In this document: positions 21,667 through 30,662 of the stretch, piece after piece
Layout of the letters: each line of letters starts with the position of its first letter
Position numbering within the stretch: the stretch's first letter is position 1
Source: Alphaproteobacteria bacterium
Lineage (GTDB): Bacteria > Pseudomonadota > Alphaproteobacteria > Micropepsales > Micropepsaceae
Direction: 5' to 3'
DNA: 64,000 nt
Assembly (NCBI GenBank): GCA_025350465.1
Contig: JANXXU010000002.1
Coordinates: 1 to 64,000, forward strand
Notes under the pieces: generated by a model
Seen by the model: only the letters and a program-made list of their open reading frames with translations
What the model was told of the DNA's origin: nothing
The model's database searches: none
Program-made: the position numbers and the translations under genes

Positions 21667-22836
21667 ATGTCCGACTTCGGGCGAGCGCTGCTCCCACTTT
21701 GGCATCTCGATCCAGAGGGGACGTTTCTCAACCACGGCTCCTTCGGTGCCTGCCCGCGCGGTGTACTGGCGGCGCAAAGCGCGGTGCGCGAAGAGATGGA
21801 GCGCCAGCCCGACCAATTCTTCCGGCTTAAGGCGATGCCAACAAGCGAGGAAAACGCCCTGCGCCCGACAGCCGACCGGCTTGGCCGCTTCGTCGGCACA
21901 TCGGGCGAGCGGATCGCGTTCGTCGCTAATGCCACGGAAGCCATCAACACCGTGCTCAAAGCCGTCGACCTGACGAGCGGCGATGAAATCTTGATGCTCG
22001 ACTGCGTGTACAATGCCGTGCGCTTGGCGGTGGAGGATACGTGCCGGCGCACCGGGGCTCACCCCAAGGTCGTTACGCTACCAATACCCATTGCAACAAA
22101 CGATGCCGTCGAGCGCATCATGCAGGCCGTGGGTCCGCGCACGCGCCTCGCCATCATCGATCACATCGCGTCGCCGACGGCTGTCGTCTTTCCGGTCGCC
22201 GAAATGACCACGGCTTTAAAGGCGAAAGGCGTTCGGGTTCTGATCGACGGCGCGCATGCCCTCGGTCAATTGGCGCTCGATCTCGAAGCGGTCGGGGCCG
22301 ATTGGTACACTGCGAATGCGCACAAATGGCTCTACGCACCCAAGGGCTGCGCGTTTCTATATGCGGCGGCGCATGTCGCGCAGCGCACTCTGCCCCTATC
22401 GGTCAGCCACTACCACGATCTCGGGTTTCCACATGCCTTCGACTACGTGGGCACGCGCGATGTGTCGGCCTTCTTGAGCGTGCCGGCCGCACTCGACTTC
22501 ATGGCCGGCTTCGACGTCGATGCGATCCGCCGCTACATAAACGAACTGGCGCGCGAAGGTAGCTTGTTGATGCGCGACGTGGGCGGCGAACCCGTGGCCC
22601 CCGAGGCGATGTCGTGCGCGATGCGCGCCTACGCGTTGCCGCAGCGCCGCTGCGCAGAGCCCGCGGACGCGGCGGCATTGAGACACGATCTTTGGTACCA
22701 GCATCGCATTCAGATCGCGTCATCGGCGTTTCAGGGCAAGCTGCTGTGCCGGCTATCGGCGCAAATCTACAACGAACGGTCCGATTTCGAGCGCGTTGTC
22801 GACGTTCTGCAGCGTCGCGGCTGGGCCGGGCGTTAA
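21667..22836 (+). CDS. Class V aminotransferase-fold PLP enzyme (isopenicillin-N-epimerase-like)
   Basis: 389 residues. Features match the class V branch that includes isopenicillin N epimerase and EgtE-like C-S lyases: LNHGSFGACP at the N-terminus, ANATEAINTVLKA, the cofactor aspartate and histidine in VLIDGAHALGQL, and Schiff-base lysine K220 in ANAHKWLYAPKG. The actual reaction could be epimerisation, C-S lysis or desulfuration. ATG 21667 starts 5 bp after the previous PLP gene, so the two are probably co-transcribed and may act on the same sulfur or amino-acid substrate. Confidence 0.82.
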   Translation: MSDFGRALLPLWHLDPEGTFLNHGSFGACPRGVLAAQSAVREEMERQPDQFFRLKAMPTSEENALRPTADRLGRFVGTSGERIAFVANATEAINTVLKAVDLTSGDEILMLDCVYNAVRLAVEDTCRRTGAHPKVVTLPIPIATNDAVERIMQAVGPRTRLAIIDHIASPTAVVFPVAEMTTALKAKGVRVLIDGAHALGQLALDLEAVGADWYTANAHKWLYAPKGCAFLYAAAHVAQRTLPLSVSHYHDLGFPHAFDYVGTRDVSAFLSVPAALDFMAGFDVDAIRRYINELAREGSLLMRDVGGEPVAPEAMSCAMRAYALPQRRCAEPADAAALRHDLWYQHRIQIASSAFQGKLLCRLSAQIYNERSDFERVVDVLQRRGWAGR

Positions 22837-22893
22837 CGCCGCCGACGGTTGAGACACCAGCGTATAGTGTCAAAATTCACAAATGGGGGACTC

Positions 22894-24741
22894 ATGGCGA
22901 CTCCAGCGCCGACACTCGAACCGTTTCACGTGATGCCGACCGTCGTCGACGGGCGACCGCGACTCGTCATCCGAGTTGGAATTACCGGCCATCGCAAACT
23001 GCCGCATGCGGATTTTGAGAAGCTTGACAAGGCGCTTGGCGAAATTCTGGACGTGATTGGGGACAAGGTCAGAACAATTCACGCCGATCCGTCGGCACGG
23101 GCTCTCTATAGTGAACAAGTACCGATCCTGCTGTTCATTTCGCCGCTTGCCGAAGGGGCGGATCGAATTGCCGCCAAGGTCGCGAACCAACGCGGTTGGC
23201 GCCTCGCCTGCCCGCTGCCGTTTCGCCAGGCCGCCTACGAAAACGATTTTCCGGAGACGGTTTCGGAGTTTCGAGATTTGCTCGCACACGCCGTACAGGA
23301 CCGAGCCGTCGTCGAACTCGATGGTGTCTACGATCAGGAGGAGGAGCGGCGCAACGAAGGTTATCTGGAGGTCGGGCACTTCGTTATGCGGCACAGCGAT
23401 CTCCTTATCGCGATATGGGACGGCGCACTTGCGGCAGGCGTTGGCGGCACCGGCGACATCGTGCAAAGCGCTTTGAACTTCGACGTTCCGGTTGTGCACG
23501 TCGCAGCAAGCGCACCGCATGGAATCGCCCTCCTCGACCACGACTCGCGTGCCCAACCCATCAAGCAAGGCGAAGGCGCGCCGCTTATCGCAAAAAAAGT
23601 GAACGAGATCTTGTGTCCCGATCTGGAACCGGAAGCCGACCAGACGGCGCGCAGATATTTCACTGCCGAAAACCTCACGGCGACCGACGCCGGCCGAAAT
23701 CACTACGACAAGGGACCCTTCGTCGCTTCGCCGAGATTGCCTTTCTGGGGCGCGCGCGATGTGTTCCGTTCGTTACTGTCGCTGGCAAAGAAACCGAAAC
23801 CCCCGTCGGAACCGATGCCCGCTCCCGCACCGCAGATGCCGATCAACTGCGATTTTCTCTTCGATCATTTTCAACGCGCGGATTGCCTGGCTTCGGCCTA
23901 TTCCGACATCCACCGCAGCCTATTCATATTGATTTATCTGCTCGGTGCTTCTGCCCTGATCGCGGGATTCGCCTCGCTCGCGTTTCATGACCACTGGTAT
24001 GTCAGCATCTCGTTCGTGTTCTTCGAGTTCGTCTTTTTGTGTTGCGTCGTCGCCCTCTACGGCATCGACCGAATCTGGAAATGGCGCGAGCGATGGCTCG
24101 ACTATCGCTTGCTGGCCGAGATGCTGCGCGAGGCGGACCTCCTGGCCATGATCGGACGCTCATTGACCAACAGGGCGATCTACGATCACGAGTCCGATCT
24201 GGCGCCTCGCGCCAAATGGGTATCCAAGGCTTTCCGCGCCATCGTGCGCGCCGCCGGTATTGCCGGCGGGAGCTATGACAAAGCCTATTTGGAGACCGCA
24301 AAGATATTCGCGGCCGAAGGTCGGCTTACCGATCAAATTCGCTACCACGACAAGAACGGCGATCGAACACGATCGGTGAACAATCGGCTCAGGCTCGCCA
24401 GCGCCGTGACCTTCGGCATCACGATAGTCGCAGTCTCGCTCGAGCTCTTCTGGCCATCCACTTGGGGACCGATGCTTGCGCTCGTTGCCGGAGCCCTCAC
24501 CGCGTTTGCATACGGCACGTTCGGCATTCGCAACCAGGCCGAATTCGAGATCGTCGGGCGGCGTTCGGAGCGTATGGAGACCCGCTTGCGACGGCACCGC
24601 AGCCGGTTGCGCGAAATGAGCGGTGACGGTCTGACAAGCGTTTCGCTGGGCCGCGAACTGGTACGAGCGTCCGAAGCGATGCGCCACGACGTCGCCGACT
24701 GGATCGGAATCTTCGAAACGAAGGAAGCAGAGGCGAACTAG
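22894..24741 (+). CDS. SLOG-like domain fused to SLATT-like transmembrane modules
   Basis: 615 residues. The N-terminal domain (about 20-260) looks like a SLOG/Rossmann nucleotide- or ligand-sensing domain: V28-G-I-T-G-H-R34 at the first strand, FISPLAEGADRIAA, CPLPF...Y..DF, FVMRHSDLLIAIWDG and a GGTGDIV loop. Four hydrophobic segments follow in two hairpins, about 341-363/367-390 and 498-519/523-545. Each hairpin is flanked by charged helices (WLDYRLLAEMLREADLL after the first), as in SLATT two-TM effector domains. In published comparative genomics SLOG-SLATT pairs are predicted conflict or immunity systems in which ligand sensing triggers membrane disruption. GGGGGA precedes ATG 22894. No cyclase or nuclease neighbours. 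Function is inference. Confidence 0.7.
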   Translation: MATPAPTLEPFHVMPTVVDGRPRLVIRVGITGHRKLPHADFEKLDKALGEILDVIGDKVRTIHADPSARALYSEQVPILLFISPLAEGADRIAAKVANQRGWRLACPLPFRQAAYENDFPETVSEFRDLLAHAVQDRAVVELDGVYDQEEERRNEGYLEVGHFVMRHSDLLIAIWDGALAAGVGGTGDIVQSALNFDVPVVHVAASAPHGIALLDHDSRAQPIKQGEGAPLIAKKVNEILCPDLEPEADQTARRYFTAENLTATDAGRNHYDKGPFVASPRLPFWGARDVFRSLLSLAKKPKPPSEPMPAPAPQMPINCDFLFDHFQRADCLASAYSDIHRSLFILIYLLGASALIAGFASLAFHDHWYVSISFVFFEFVFLCCVVALYGIDRIWKWRERWLDYRLLAEMLREADLLAMIGRSLTNRAIYDHESDLAPRAKWVSKAFRAIVRAAGIAGGSYDKAYLETAKIFAAEGRLTDQIRYHDKNGDRTRSVNNRLRLASAVTFGITIVAVSLELFWPSTWGPMLALVAGALTAFAYGTFGIRNQAEFEIVGRRSERMETRLRRHRSRLREMSGDGLTSVSLGRELVRASEAMRHDVADWIGIFETKEAEAN

Positions 24742-25172
24742 GCCTGAACCGCCGCCCAGAGAAAGACGATCGTCGCCGCTGCGCCCATGGCGCTACGCGC
24801 CGCGTGGAGCCAGCCCCATTTCTGAATGAGTACGCGCGCGTTGGGTCCGACATTGGCCGGCTCGATCGCCATAAGTGTGGTGTTCGTCGGCCCGACGACG
24901 CGAAGCGTGTATGGCCAATTGCCAAGGATCAGCAGCGCCCCGAGCAACCAGCGCCAATTCCAGCCGTAGAAGAAGGCAATGATCGCCAGGAGCCCGCTCA
25001 CGGCCGCGAGGCCAGCCTGCATGATGCGGCCGTGCTTGTAGGAAGGTTTCCATTCGGCGAGCAGCGCCGCGTCATCGAGCTTCAGTCGCGCAGGGTGTTC
25101 GGCGACGTTGACGTAAACCGCCGCGCCCGTGAACAAGGCGGCGGTTGTCAGGGCGAGCAGGCCAAAGATCAC
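24738..25172 (-). CDS. DUF1772 membrane protein
   Basis: 144 residues with four hydrophobic segments. The N-terminal pattern ALFTGAAVYVNVAEHPARL is typical of DUF1772 (anthrone oxygenase-like family), as is the later NWPYTLRVVGPTN and the RxxI/LIQKWGWLHAARS segment. Most members are uncharacterised; a few fungal relatives oxidise anthrones, which is not evidence for this protein. It is convergent with the SLOG-SLATT gene and their ends overlap by 4 bp. Confidence 0.8.
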   Translation of the reverse strand: MIFGLLALTTAALFTGAAVYVNVAEHPARLKLDDAALLAEWKPSYKHGRIMQAGLAAVSGLLAIIAFFYGWNWRWLLGALLILGNWPYTLRVVGPTNTTLMAIEPANVGPNARVLIQKWGWLHAARSAMGAAATIVFLWAAVQA

Positions 25173-25282
25173 TTGTGGAGTCTCTATCGATTATTGAGGT
25201 GGAGCATCGTCTTATAGCAAGAACCCTGGCGCGACGGCCATATTTTGGTGATGATGCGCAATCGTTCGGTCTGAGGTGATCC

Positions 25283-25684
25283 ATGGCCTATGAGGCCGGC
25301 GGCGGCGGTCGTAAGCGCACTGGACGCAACGTCTTGGGCGGGCCGCTGGCGCCTTGCAATGATGCACCGTTGACCGGTTTTTATCGGGACGGATGTTGCA
25401 ATACCGGCCCCGAGGATGCTGGCTCGCATACGGTTTGCGCCGTCATGAGCGCCGAGTTCCTCGCCTTCTCCAAAGCGCGCGGCAACGACCTCTCGACGCC
25501 GATGCCGGAATACGAATTTCGTGGCCTCAAGCCCGGTGACCGCTGGTGTCTTTGCGCGCCACGATGGCAAGAAGCGTATGCCGCCGGCATGGCACCAAAG
25601 GTTGTCCTCACAGCGACTCATGAAGGCGCGCTCGAACATGCAACTCTTGCTGACCTCAAACGATTCGCCATCGATTTGAACTGA
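25283..25684 (+). CDS. DUF2237 family protein
   Basis: 133 residues, nearly the whole length a DUF2237 domain. The family pattern is very well kept: NVLGGPLAPC, TGFYRDGCCNTGPED, HTVCAVMSAEFLAFSK, GNDLSTPMPEYEF, LKPGDRWCLCAPRW and the final THEGALEHATL. Four or more conserved cysteines suggest a metal or redox role, but the family has no established function. TGAGG lies 6-10 nt before ATG 25283. It is widely found in aquatic and soil bacteria. Confidence 0.88.
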   Translation: MAYEAGGGGRKRTGRNVLGGPLAPCNDAPLTGFYRDGCCNTGPEDAGSHTVCAVMSAEFLAFSKARGNDLSTPMPEYEFRGLKPGDRWCLCAPRWQEAYAAGMAPKVVLTATHEGALEHATLADLKRFAIDLN

Positions 25685-25725
25685 GGTTTGGCCGTCGGCG
25701 CACCTTGGAACAAGCCTGGCGCGGT

Positions 25726-25754
25726 TTGACCGCACTGGCGAATTTGACTAGCGT
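25726..25754 (+). promoter_or_regulatory. Possible fabI promoter
   Basis: TTGACC (25726-25731) is followed 17 bp later by TAGCGT (25749-25754), about 50 bp before the fabI ATG. The -35 match is good, the -10 match poor. Confidence 0.3.
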
Positions 25755-25804
25755 CCGCCGCACCTACATCACAAATCCGGCGCGCGCCAAACCGCGATCA
25801 AAAA

Positions 25805-26647
25805 ATGAGCCAAAACAACGGTTTAATGAAGGGCAAGCGCGGCCTCATCATGGGTGTAGCGAACGATCGCTCGCTCGCCTGGGGCATCGCCAAAGTGGCC
25901 CATCAACACGGGGCGTCGCTGGCGTTCACCTATCAGGGCGAACCCTTGAAGCGGCGCGTACTGCCGCTCGCCGAAGGCGTCGGGTCGAAACTCGTTCTGC
26001 CGTGCGACGTGACCGAACAGGGATCGATCGATTCCGTCTTCGAGGCGCTTGGCAAAGCCTGGGGCTCGATCGACTTCGTCGTGCACGCCATTGGTTTTTC
26101 GAACAAGGACGAGTTGCGCGGGCGCTATGTCGACACGACCTACGACAACTTCGCCATGACCATGAACATCTCCTGCTACTCGTTCACGTCGGTCGCGCAG
26201 CGCGCGGAGAAACTGATGACGAACGGCGGCTCGCTGCTGACGCTGACTTATTTCGGCGCCGAGAAGGTTATGCCCCACTACAACGTCATGGGCGTCGCCA
26301 AAGCGGCGCTCGAGGCGTCGGTCCGCTATCTCGCCGAGGATTTGGGCAAGAAACAGATTCGCGTGAACGCAATCTCGGCCGGACCGATCAAGACGCTGGC
26401 CGCTTCGGGAATCGGCGACTTTCGTTTCATCCTGAAGTGGAACGAACTCAACACGCCGTTGCGCCGCAACGTCACGATCGAAGACGTCGGCAATGCCGGG
26501 CTCTATTTGCTCTCCGATCTCGGGAGCGCTGTCACGGGCGAAGTACATCACGTCGATGCGGGATTTCACACGGTTGGTCTCGCCGCGGTCGACCGGGCGG
26601 CCGACAGCGCGCAATTGCTCGGCACGCTGTCGCGCGACGAGGATTGA
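25805..26647 (+). CDS. fabI: Enoyl-[acyl-carrier-protein] reductase (NADH)
   Basis: 280 residues. FabI performs the last reduction in each round of type II fatty-acid elongation. The nucleotide-binding segment GLIMGVANDRSLAWGIAK, the HAIGFSNKDELRGRYVDT region, and the catalytic Y-x6-K (YNVMGVAK) are all present, as is ISAGPIKTLAASGI. Triclosan-type enoyl reductases share this layout. No strong Shine-Dalgarno precedes ATG 25805, but the start agrees with the family. The gene is 42 bp upstream of aroC and probably co-transcribed with it. Confidence 0.96.
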   Translation: MSQNNGLMKGKRGLIMGVANDRSLAWGIAKVAHQHGASLAFTYQGEPLKRRVLPLAEGVGSKLVLPCDVTEQGSIDSVFEALGKAWGSIDFVVHAIGFSNKDELRGRYVDTTYDNFAMTMNISCYSFTSVAQRAEKLMTNGGSLLTLTYFGAEKVMPHYNVMGVAKAALEASVRYLAEDLGKKQIRVNAISAGPIKTLAASGIGDFRFILKWNELNTPLRRNVTIEDVGNAGLYLLSDLGSAVTGEVHHVDAGFHTVGLAAVDRAADSAQLLGTLSRDED

Positions 26648-26689
26648 TGCCGGGCGCTCGCATTCTCGCAGTGCCGGACTAGGCGGAAT

Positions 26690-27790
26690 ATGTCGCACAA
26701 CACCTTCGGCCACCTCTTCCGCGTGACGACCTGGGGCGAAAGCCACGGGCCCGCGATGGGCTGTATCGTCGACGGCACGCCCCCAGGCATCGCGCTCAGC
26801 GAAGGCGACATTCAGCACTGGCTCGACAAGAGGAAGCCCGGAACATCGCGCTTCGTGACGCAACGGCGCGAACCGGATGCCGTGAAGATTCTCTCGGGCG
26901 TGTTCGGCGATGAGGATACGGCGGGCCAAGTGACGACCGGCACGCCGATCGCGCTCCACATCGACAATGTCGACGCCCGCTCGCGCGACTATGAAGGCAT
27001 CAAGGATAAGTTCCGGCCCGGCCACGCCGACTACGCTTATTTCATCAAATACGGCGTGCGCGACTATCGCGGCGGCGGTCGCCAATCGGCGCGCGAGACG
27101 GCGGCGCGCGTGGCGGCGGGCGGCATCGCGCGCAAAATCCTCGATCAGCTGGTGCCCGGCGGCGTGCGCATTCGCGGCGCTCTGATCCAACTCGGCAAAC
27201 ACACGATCGATCGCAAGAAATGGGATTGGGCACAGACGGAACAGAATCCGTTCTGGTCACCCGACGCGAGCGTCGTCCCCGGCTGGGAGGCCTATCTCGA
27301 CGATCTGCGCAAGGCGGGTTCGTCGTGCGGCGCGGTCATCGAACTCGTCGCAGAAGGCGCTCCCGCGGGACTGGGTGCGCCGGTTTACGGCAAGCTCGAC
27401 GCGGAATTGGCCTCGGCGCTGATGTCGATCAACGCGGTCAAGGGCGTTGAGATCGGCGCCGGTTTCGCGGCAGCTGCCCTCTCGGGCGAAGAAAACGCTG
27501 ACGAGATGCGGATGAAGGACGGCAAGCCCTTCTTCCTGTCGAACGGCGCAGGCGGGATTTTGGGTGGCATCTCGACCGGCCAAGACATCGTCGCGCGCTT
27601 CGCCGTCAAGCCGACGTCCTCGATCCTCGCGCCCCGCAAAACGATTACCCGCTCCGGCGAAGAAACCGAGATCCAGACGACAGGCCGCCACGATCCGTGT
27701 GTCGGCATTCGCGCCGTGCCCGTCGGCGAAGCCATGATGGCCTGCGTGCTCGCCGACCATTTGCTGCGCCACCGCGCCCAGTGCGGCTAG
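26690..27790 (+). CDS. aroC: Chorismate synthase
   Basis: 366 residues. AroC converts 5-enolpyruvylshikimate-3-phosphate to chorismate using reduced FMN, the last common step of aromatic amino-acid synthesis. Signatures are complete: [20 protein letters not shown] at the N-terminus, [29 protein letters not shown] (split across about residues 104-132), and [19 protein letters not shown] near 290. The C-terminal motif [16 protein letters not shown] is intact. Its end overlaps the GTG start of the following acetyltransferase gene by 10 bp. Confidence 0.97.
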   Translation: MSHNTFGHLFRVTTWGESHGPAMGCIVDGTPPGIALSEGDIQHWLDKRKPGTSRFVTQRREPDAVKILSGVFGDEDTAGQVTTGTPIALHIDNVDARSRDYEGIKDKFRPGHADYAYFIKYGVRDYRGGGRQSARETAARVAAGGIARKILDQLVPGGVRIRGALIQLGKHTIDRKKWDWAQTEQNPFWSPDASVVPGWEAYLDDLRKAGSSCGAVIELVAEGAPAGLGAPVYGKLDAELASALMSINAVKGVEIGAGFAAAALSGEENADEMRMKDGKPFFLSNGAGGILGGISTGQDIVARFAVKPTSSILAPRKTITRSGEETEIQTTGRHDPCVGIRAVPVGEAMMACVLADHLLRHRAQCG

Positions 27791-28392
27791 TTCTCAAAAC
27801 GCCACGCATGATGTTGCGCCCGATGCGACCGTCGGACGCCGAGGCGCTGCACGAGGTGTGGAGCGACGCCGAAGCCATGCGTTATTGGGATTGGCCGCCG
27901 ACGCGCGATGCCGCCGTGACGCGCAGCGTCGTCGCACGCCAATGCGAGGAAGCAAAAAACGGTAGCGCACTCTATTGGGCGATGTGCGTCGACGGGCGGC
28001 GCGCTGCAATCGGCGCCTGCGACCTCTCCGAAATCGATACGCACCATCGGCGCGCCGAAGTCGGCTTTCTGGTGGCACGCGAATTTTGGGGCCAGGGCTA
28101 TGCGATCGAGGCGATGCGCGCGATCGTGGCCTATGCGACGAACGCGCTGAAACTCGAGCGGCTGTCGGCGCGTACCCACAGCGGCAACGAAAGCTCGGCG
28201 CGCCTCCTCAAGCGGCTTGGCTTTGTGCGCGAGGGCACGCTGCGCGCGTTCGTCTGGCGCGAGGGAACGCGGCGCGATTGCGAAATCTATGGACTGCTGC
28301 TGCCGCGCTCACTCGACGAAAAACCGCGCGTCAGCGCTTCGCGAAAGCCACGACCTTCGACAAGTAAGCAGGCGTCGAGGAAACGAAAGTGA
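27781..28392 (+). CDS. GNAT N-acetyltransferase (RimJ-like)
   Basis: 203 residues. The GNAT fold is seen in [25 protein letters not shown] (first strand and helix, about 4-28), [24 protein letters not shown] (acetyl-CoA-binding V-x-R/Q-G-x-G/A region, near 100-123) and the [20 protein letters not shown] segment of RimJ/RimL-type enzymes. It likely acetylates an amino group on a protein or small molecule. The GTG start at 27781 lies inside the end of aroC. The Lys/Arg-rich C-terminal tail overlaps the convergent methyltransferase gene by 62 bp. Confidence 0.85.
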   Translation: MRLVLKTPRMMLRPMRPSDAEALHEVWSDAEAMRYWDWPPTRDAAVTRSVVARQCEEAKNGSALYWAMCVDGRRAAIGACDLSEIDTHHRRAEVGFLVAREFWGQGYAIEAMRAIVAYATNALKLERLSARTHSGNESSARLLKRLGFVREGTLRAFVWREGTRRDCEIYGLLLPRSLDEKPRVSASRKPRPSTSKQASRKRK

Positions 28393-29374
28393 ACCCGGCG
28401 CTCTCGAATGCGCCTCGCACATCCCAGGCGAGATAGCTTTCGTAGTAGGGTTCGTGGAACGCTTGCGGAAACAATTCCATCAGCGCTTCGAAACCGGAGG
28501 CGTCGCCGTCTTGGATGGAATCGAGCATCACGAACAAGCCGCCGGGTTTCAACACCCGAGCGATCTCGGCGGCGACGACGTGGCGAACCTTCGGCGGAAG
28601 TTCGTGGAAGAGGAAGATCGCCGTGACGATGTCATGGCTCGCGTCCGCGACGGGCATCGCCTCGGCATTGGCTTCGACGAAGTCCGCGTCACGCCAGCCC
28701 CGCAACGCTTGACGCGCGGCGGCGACATAGTTCGGCGACAGGTCGAGGGCCGTCACCTTCAGCTTCGGCCAATTGGTCTTCACCAGCGCTAGGAAGCGGC
28801 CGGTACCACACGCCACGTCAAGAAGGCTAAAACCTCGCTGGTCCCTGCCCCCCAGGTGCGCCGAGATCGGCACCAGGACCTGCCGGCGCATGGCGTCCGC
28901 GGTGCCGGAGAACAATGTTTCGACCTGGAAGTCGTAGATGCGCGCCGATTCCTCGCTCAACCAGCCGCCCGATTGGTAATGAAAATTTTGCAGGTAATAG
29001 CGCGGAAATTTGGCGCGGGCCTCCTCGCTCAGCACTTCATCGTGCGCGCGGTCGCGGCGGCGGCGCGCGACGTTGGGAACATCGCGCAGGAACTCGCGCG
29101 AGCGCACCAAGCTGCGAAACGCCCGGCGATCAAGACCGTCCGGTGCCGCGTAGAGGCCAGCATCGATGTTCGCCCAATCCTGGTCGAACAGCGCCCGCAT
29201 GGCGCGCAGAATTTGATCGCGCCTCGGCCATTTGTTCTGGAGCTTGACGTCCCTGTGCTCGAAAGCTGTCGGACCGCCCATGCGGCGCGCCAGAATGTGG
29301 TGCCCGGCATACCAAACAACGCGGGCGTAAGCTTGCGCCGAGTATGCCAAGCGGCTGAGCGACGGTCCTGCCAT
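28331..29374 (-). CDS. Class I SAM-dependent methyltransferase
   Basis: 347 residues. The C-terminal two thirds hold a Rossmann methyltransferase fold: motif I LLDVACGTGRFLA near 180-192, the acidic end of strand 2 in VTALDLSPNYVAAARQ, motif II-like NAEAMPVADASHDIVTA, and RVLKPGGLFVMLDS. The N-terminal 160 residues are family-specific and helical, with no recognised domain. It probably methylates a small molecule or lipid quinone-like substrate; this cannot be refined. It is 52 bp downstream of the RNA methyltransferase on the same strand. Confidence 0.82.
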   Translation of the reverse strand: MAGPSLSRLAYSAQAYARVVWYAGHHILARRMGGPTAFEHRDVKLQNKWPRRDQILRAMRALFDQDWANIDAGLYAAPDGLDRRAFRSLVRSREFLRDVPNVARRRRDRAHDEVLSEEARAKFPRYYLQNFHYQSGGWLSEESARIYDFQVETLFSGTADAMRRQVLVPISAHLGGRDQRGFSLLDVACGTGRFLALVKTNWPKLKVTALDLSPNYVAAARQALRGWRDADFVEANAEAMPVADASHDIVTAIFLFHELPPKVRHVVAAEIARVLKPGGLFVMLDSIQDGDASGFEALMELFPQAFHEPYYESYLAWDVRGAFESAGFTFVSSTPAYLSKVVAFAKR

Positions 29375-29426
29375 GGCAAGAAGTTAGAGGCTACGAGGTT
29401 GCCGGGCAATCTCCCTCCGCGCGGGT

Positions 29427-30662
29427 CTATCTCTCGAATCGGGCCACTAGTTCGACCTGGGTGGCCCATAGGAACTGATCGATCGGCGTGACGCTGTGCA
29501 ATTTGTAACCGCCGTCGATCAGCGTGCGGGCGTCACGGGCGAATGTTGCCGGGCTGCAAGACACCATCACGACTCGCTTTACTTTCGCCTGAGCCAGTTG
29601 CTCGCACTGCGCCTTGGCGCCGGCGCGGGGCGGATCGAGGACGATGGCGTCGAACGCCTCAAGCTCGACGTTCAAAAGCGGCCGGCGGAAAAGATCGCGG
29701 CGCTCGACTGTAATCAATTTCAAGCCGTGCGCGTGTTTCGCCGCGTCCTTCAGTGCGGACACCGCGTCGATATCGGCCTCGAACGCCGAGACCGCGGCGC
29801 TCTTGGCCAGCGGGAACGTAAAGGTGCCGCAGCCGGCGAAGAGGTCGGCGACCTTGCGCGAGTTGCCGACACCTTCGACGACGAGCGTCTGCATCGCTTG
29901 TTCGGCGGAAGGCACGGCCTGCAGGAACGCGCCGGGCGGCGGGCTCACATAGGCGTCAGCCCATTTGAGCGCCGGCACATGCGTTTGAGCCACCATATCG
30001 TCGTTCACCGTCAGTCGTGCGAGATGGAGCTGCGTCGCGAGCTTGGCAAGGCGCGTGCGGCGCGGTCCGTCGATCGCCACGCCGGGCAGTCCTAGAGTCA
30101 TGTCGATGCCGGTGTCGGTCACCGTCAAGCCGATCTCGCATTGGCCCGAACGCGGCAGCTCGCCGGCCAACGCCTCGCGCAGTTTCGGCACGAGTTCCTC
30201 GAGCCGGCGGTCGATCACATGGCATTCGGCGATATCGACGATGAACGTGCTGCCGCGCTCCTGAAAGCCGAGTACGATCGCGTCGCGCGTTTGCTTGGCC
30301 GAAAGGGTCGCGCGGCGGCGCGAGCGCGGCGCAACGCTCACCAGCGGCTTCATCTCGAATTCCAGGATGTTGCGCTGGGAAAGCGCTTGGCGCACCTGAT
30401 CGACCTTCCACGCCGCATAGGCATCGGCGCTTAGGTGCTGAACGGCACAACCGCCGCAAGAGCCGAAATGGCGGCATGGCGCCTGCACGCGCGCCGGTCC
30501 GGGCGCGACGATCTCGATCACGCGGCCGCGGATGCCGTCGAACTCGGCGCGCACGCGATCGCCGGGCACGGTGTAGGGAACGTAGAGACCTTCAGCCGTT
30601 TCGCCGTCACCCTCGTGACCGAGGGAGAAGATTTCGACTTCGCGGATGGGGCCCGGCGTCAC
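29427..30662 (-). CDS. 23S rRNA (uracil-C5)-methyltransferase, RlmD/RumA family
   Basis: 411 residues. The [4Fe-4S] cluster ligands C63-x5-C69-x2-C72 ([11 protein letters not shown]) and a fourth Cys in AECHVI are visible. The SAM-binding motif [16 protein letters not shown] lies near 270-285 and the catalytic nucleophile in [14 protein letters not shown] near 365-378, with LDPPRAG upstream. The N-terminal part resembles a short TRAM domain. RlmD methylates U1939 of 23S rRNA in E. coli. GTG 30662 overlaps the dxs stop (GTGA), so it is coupled to dxs, an arrangement known in alphaproteobacteria. Confidence 0.9.
   Translation of the reverse strand: MTPGPIREVEIFSLGHEGDGETAEGLYVPYTVPGDRVRAEFDGIRGRVIEIVAPGPARVQAPCRHFGSCGGCAVQHLSADAYAAWKVDQVRQALSQRNILEFEMKPLVSVAPRSRRRATLSAKQTRDAIVLGFQERGSTFIVDIAECHVIDRRLEELVPKLREALAGELPRSGQCEIGLTVTDTGIDMTLGLPGVAIDGPRRTRLAKLATQLHLARLTVNDDMVAQTHVPALKWADAYVSPPPGAFLQAVPSAEQAMQTLVVEGVGNSRKVADLFAGCGTFTFPLAKSAAVSAFEADIDAVSALKDAAKHAHGLKLITVERRDLFRRPLLNVELEAFDAIVLDPPRAGAKAQCEQLAQAKVKRVVMVSCSPATFARDARTLIDGGYKLHSVTPIDQFLWATQVELVARFER

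Noticed and set aside
25173-25282. Possible small gene or regulatory RNA
   Set aside because: Only a 110-bp spacer with no open frame, terminator or conserved motif was seen.
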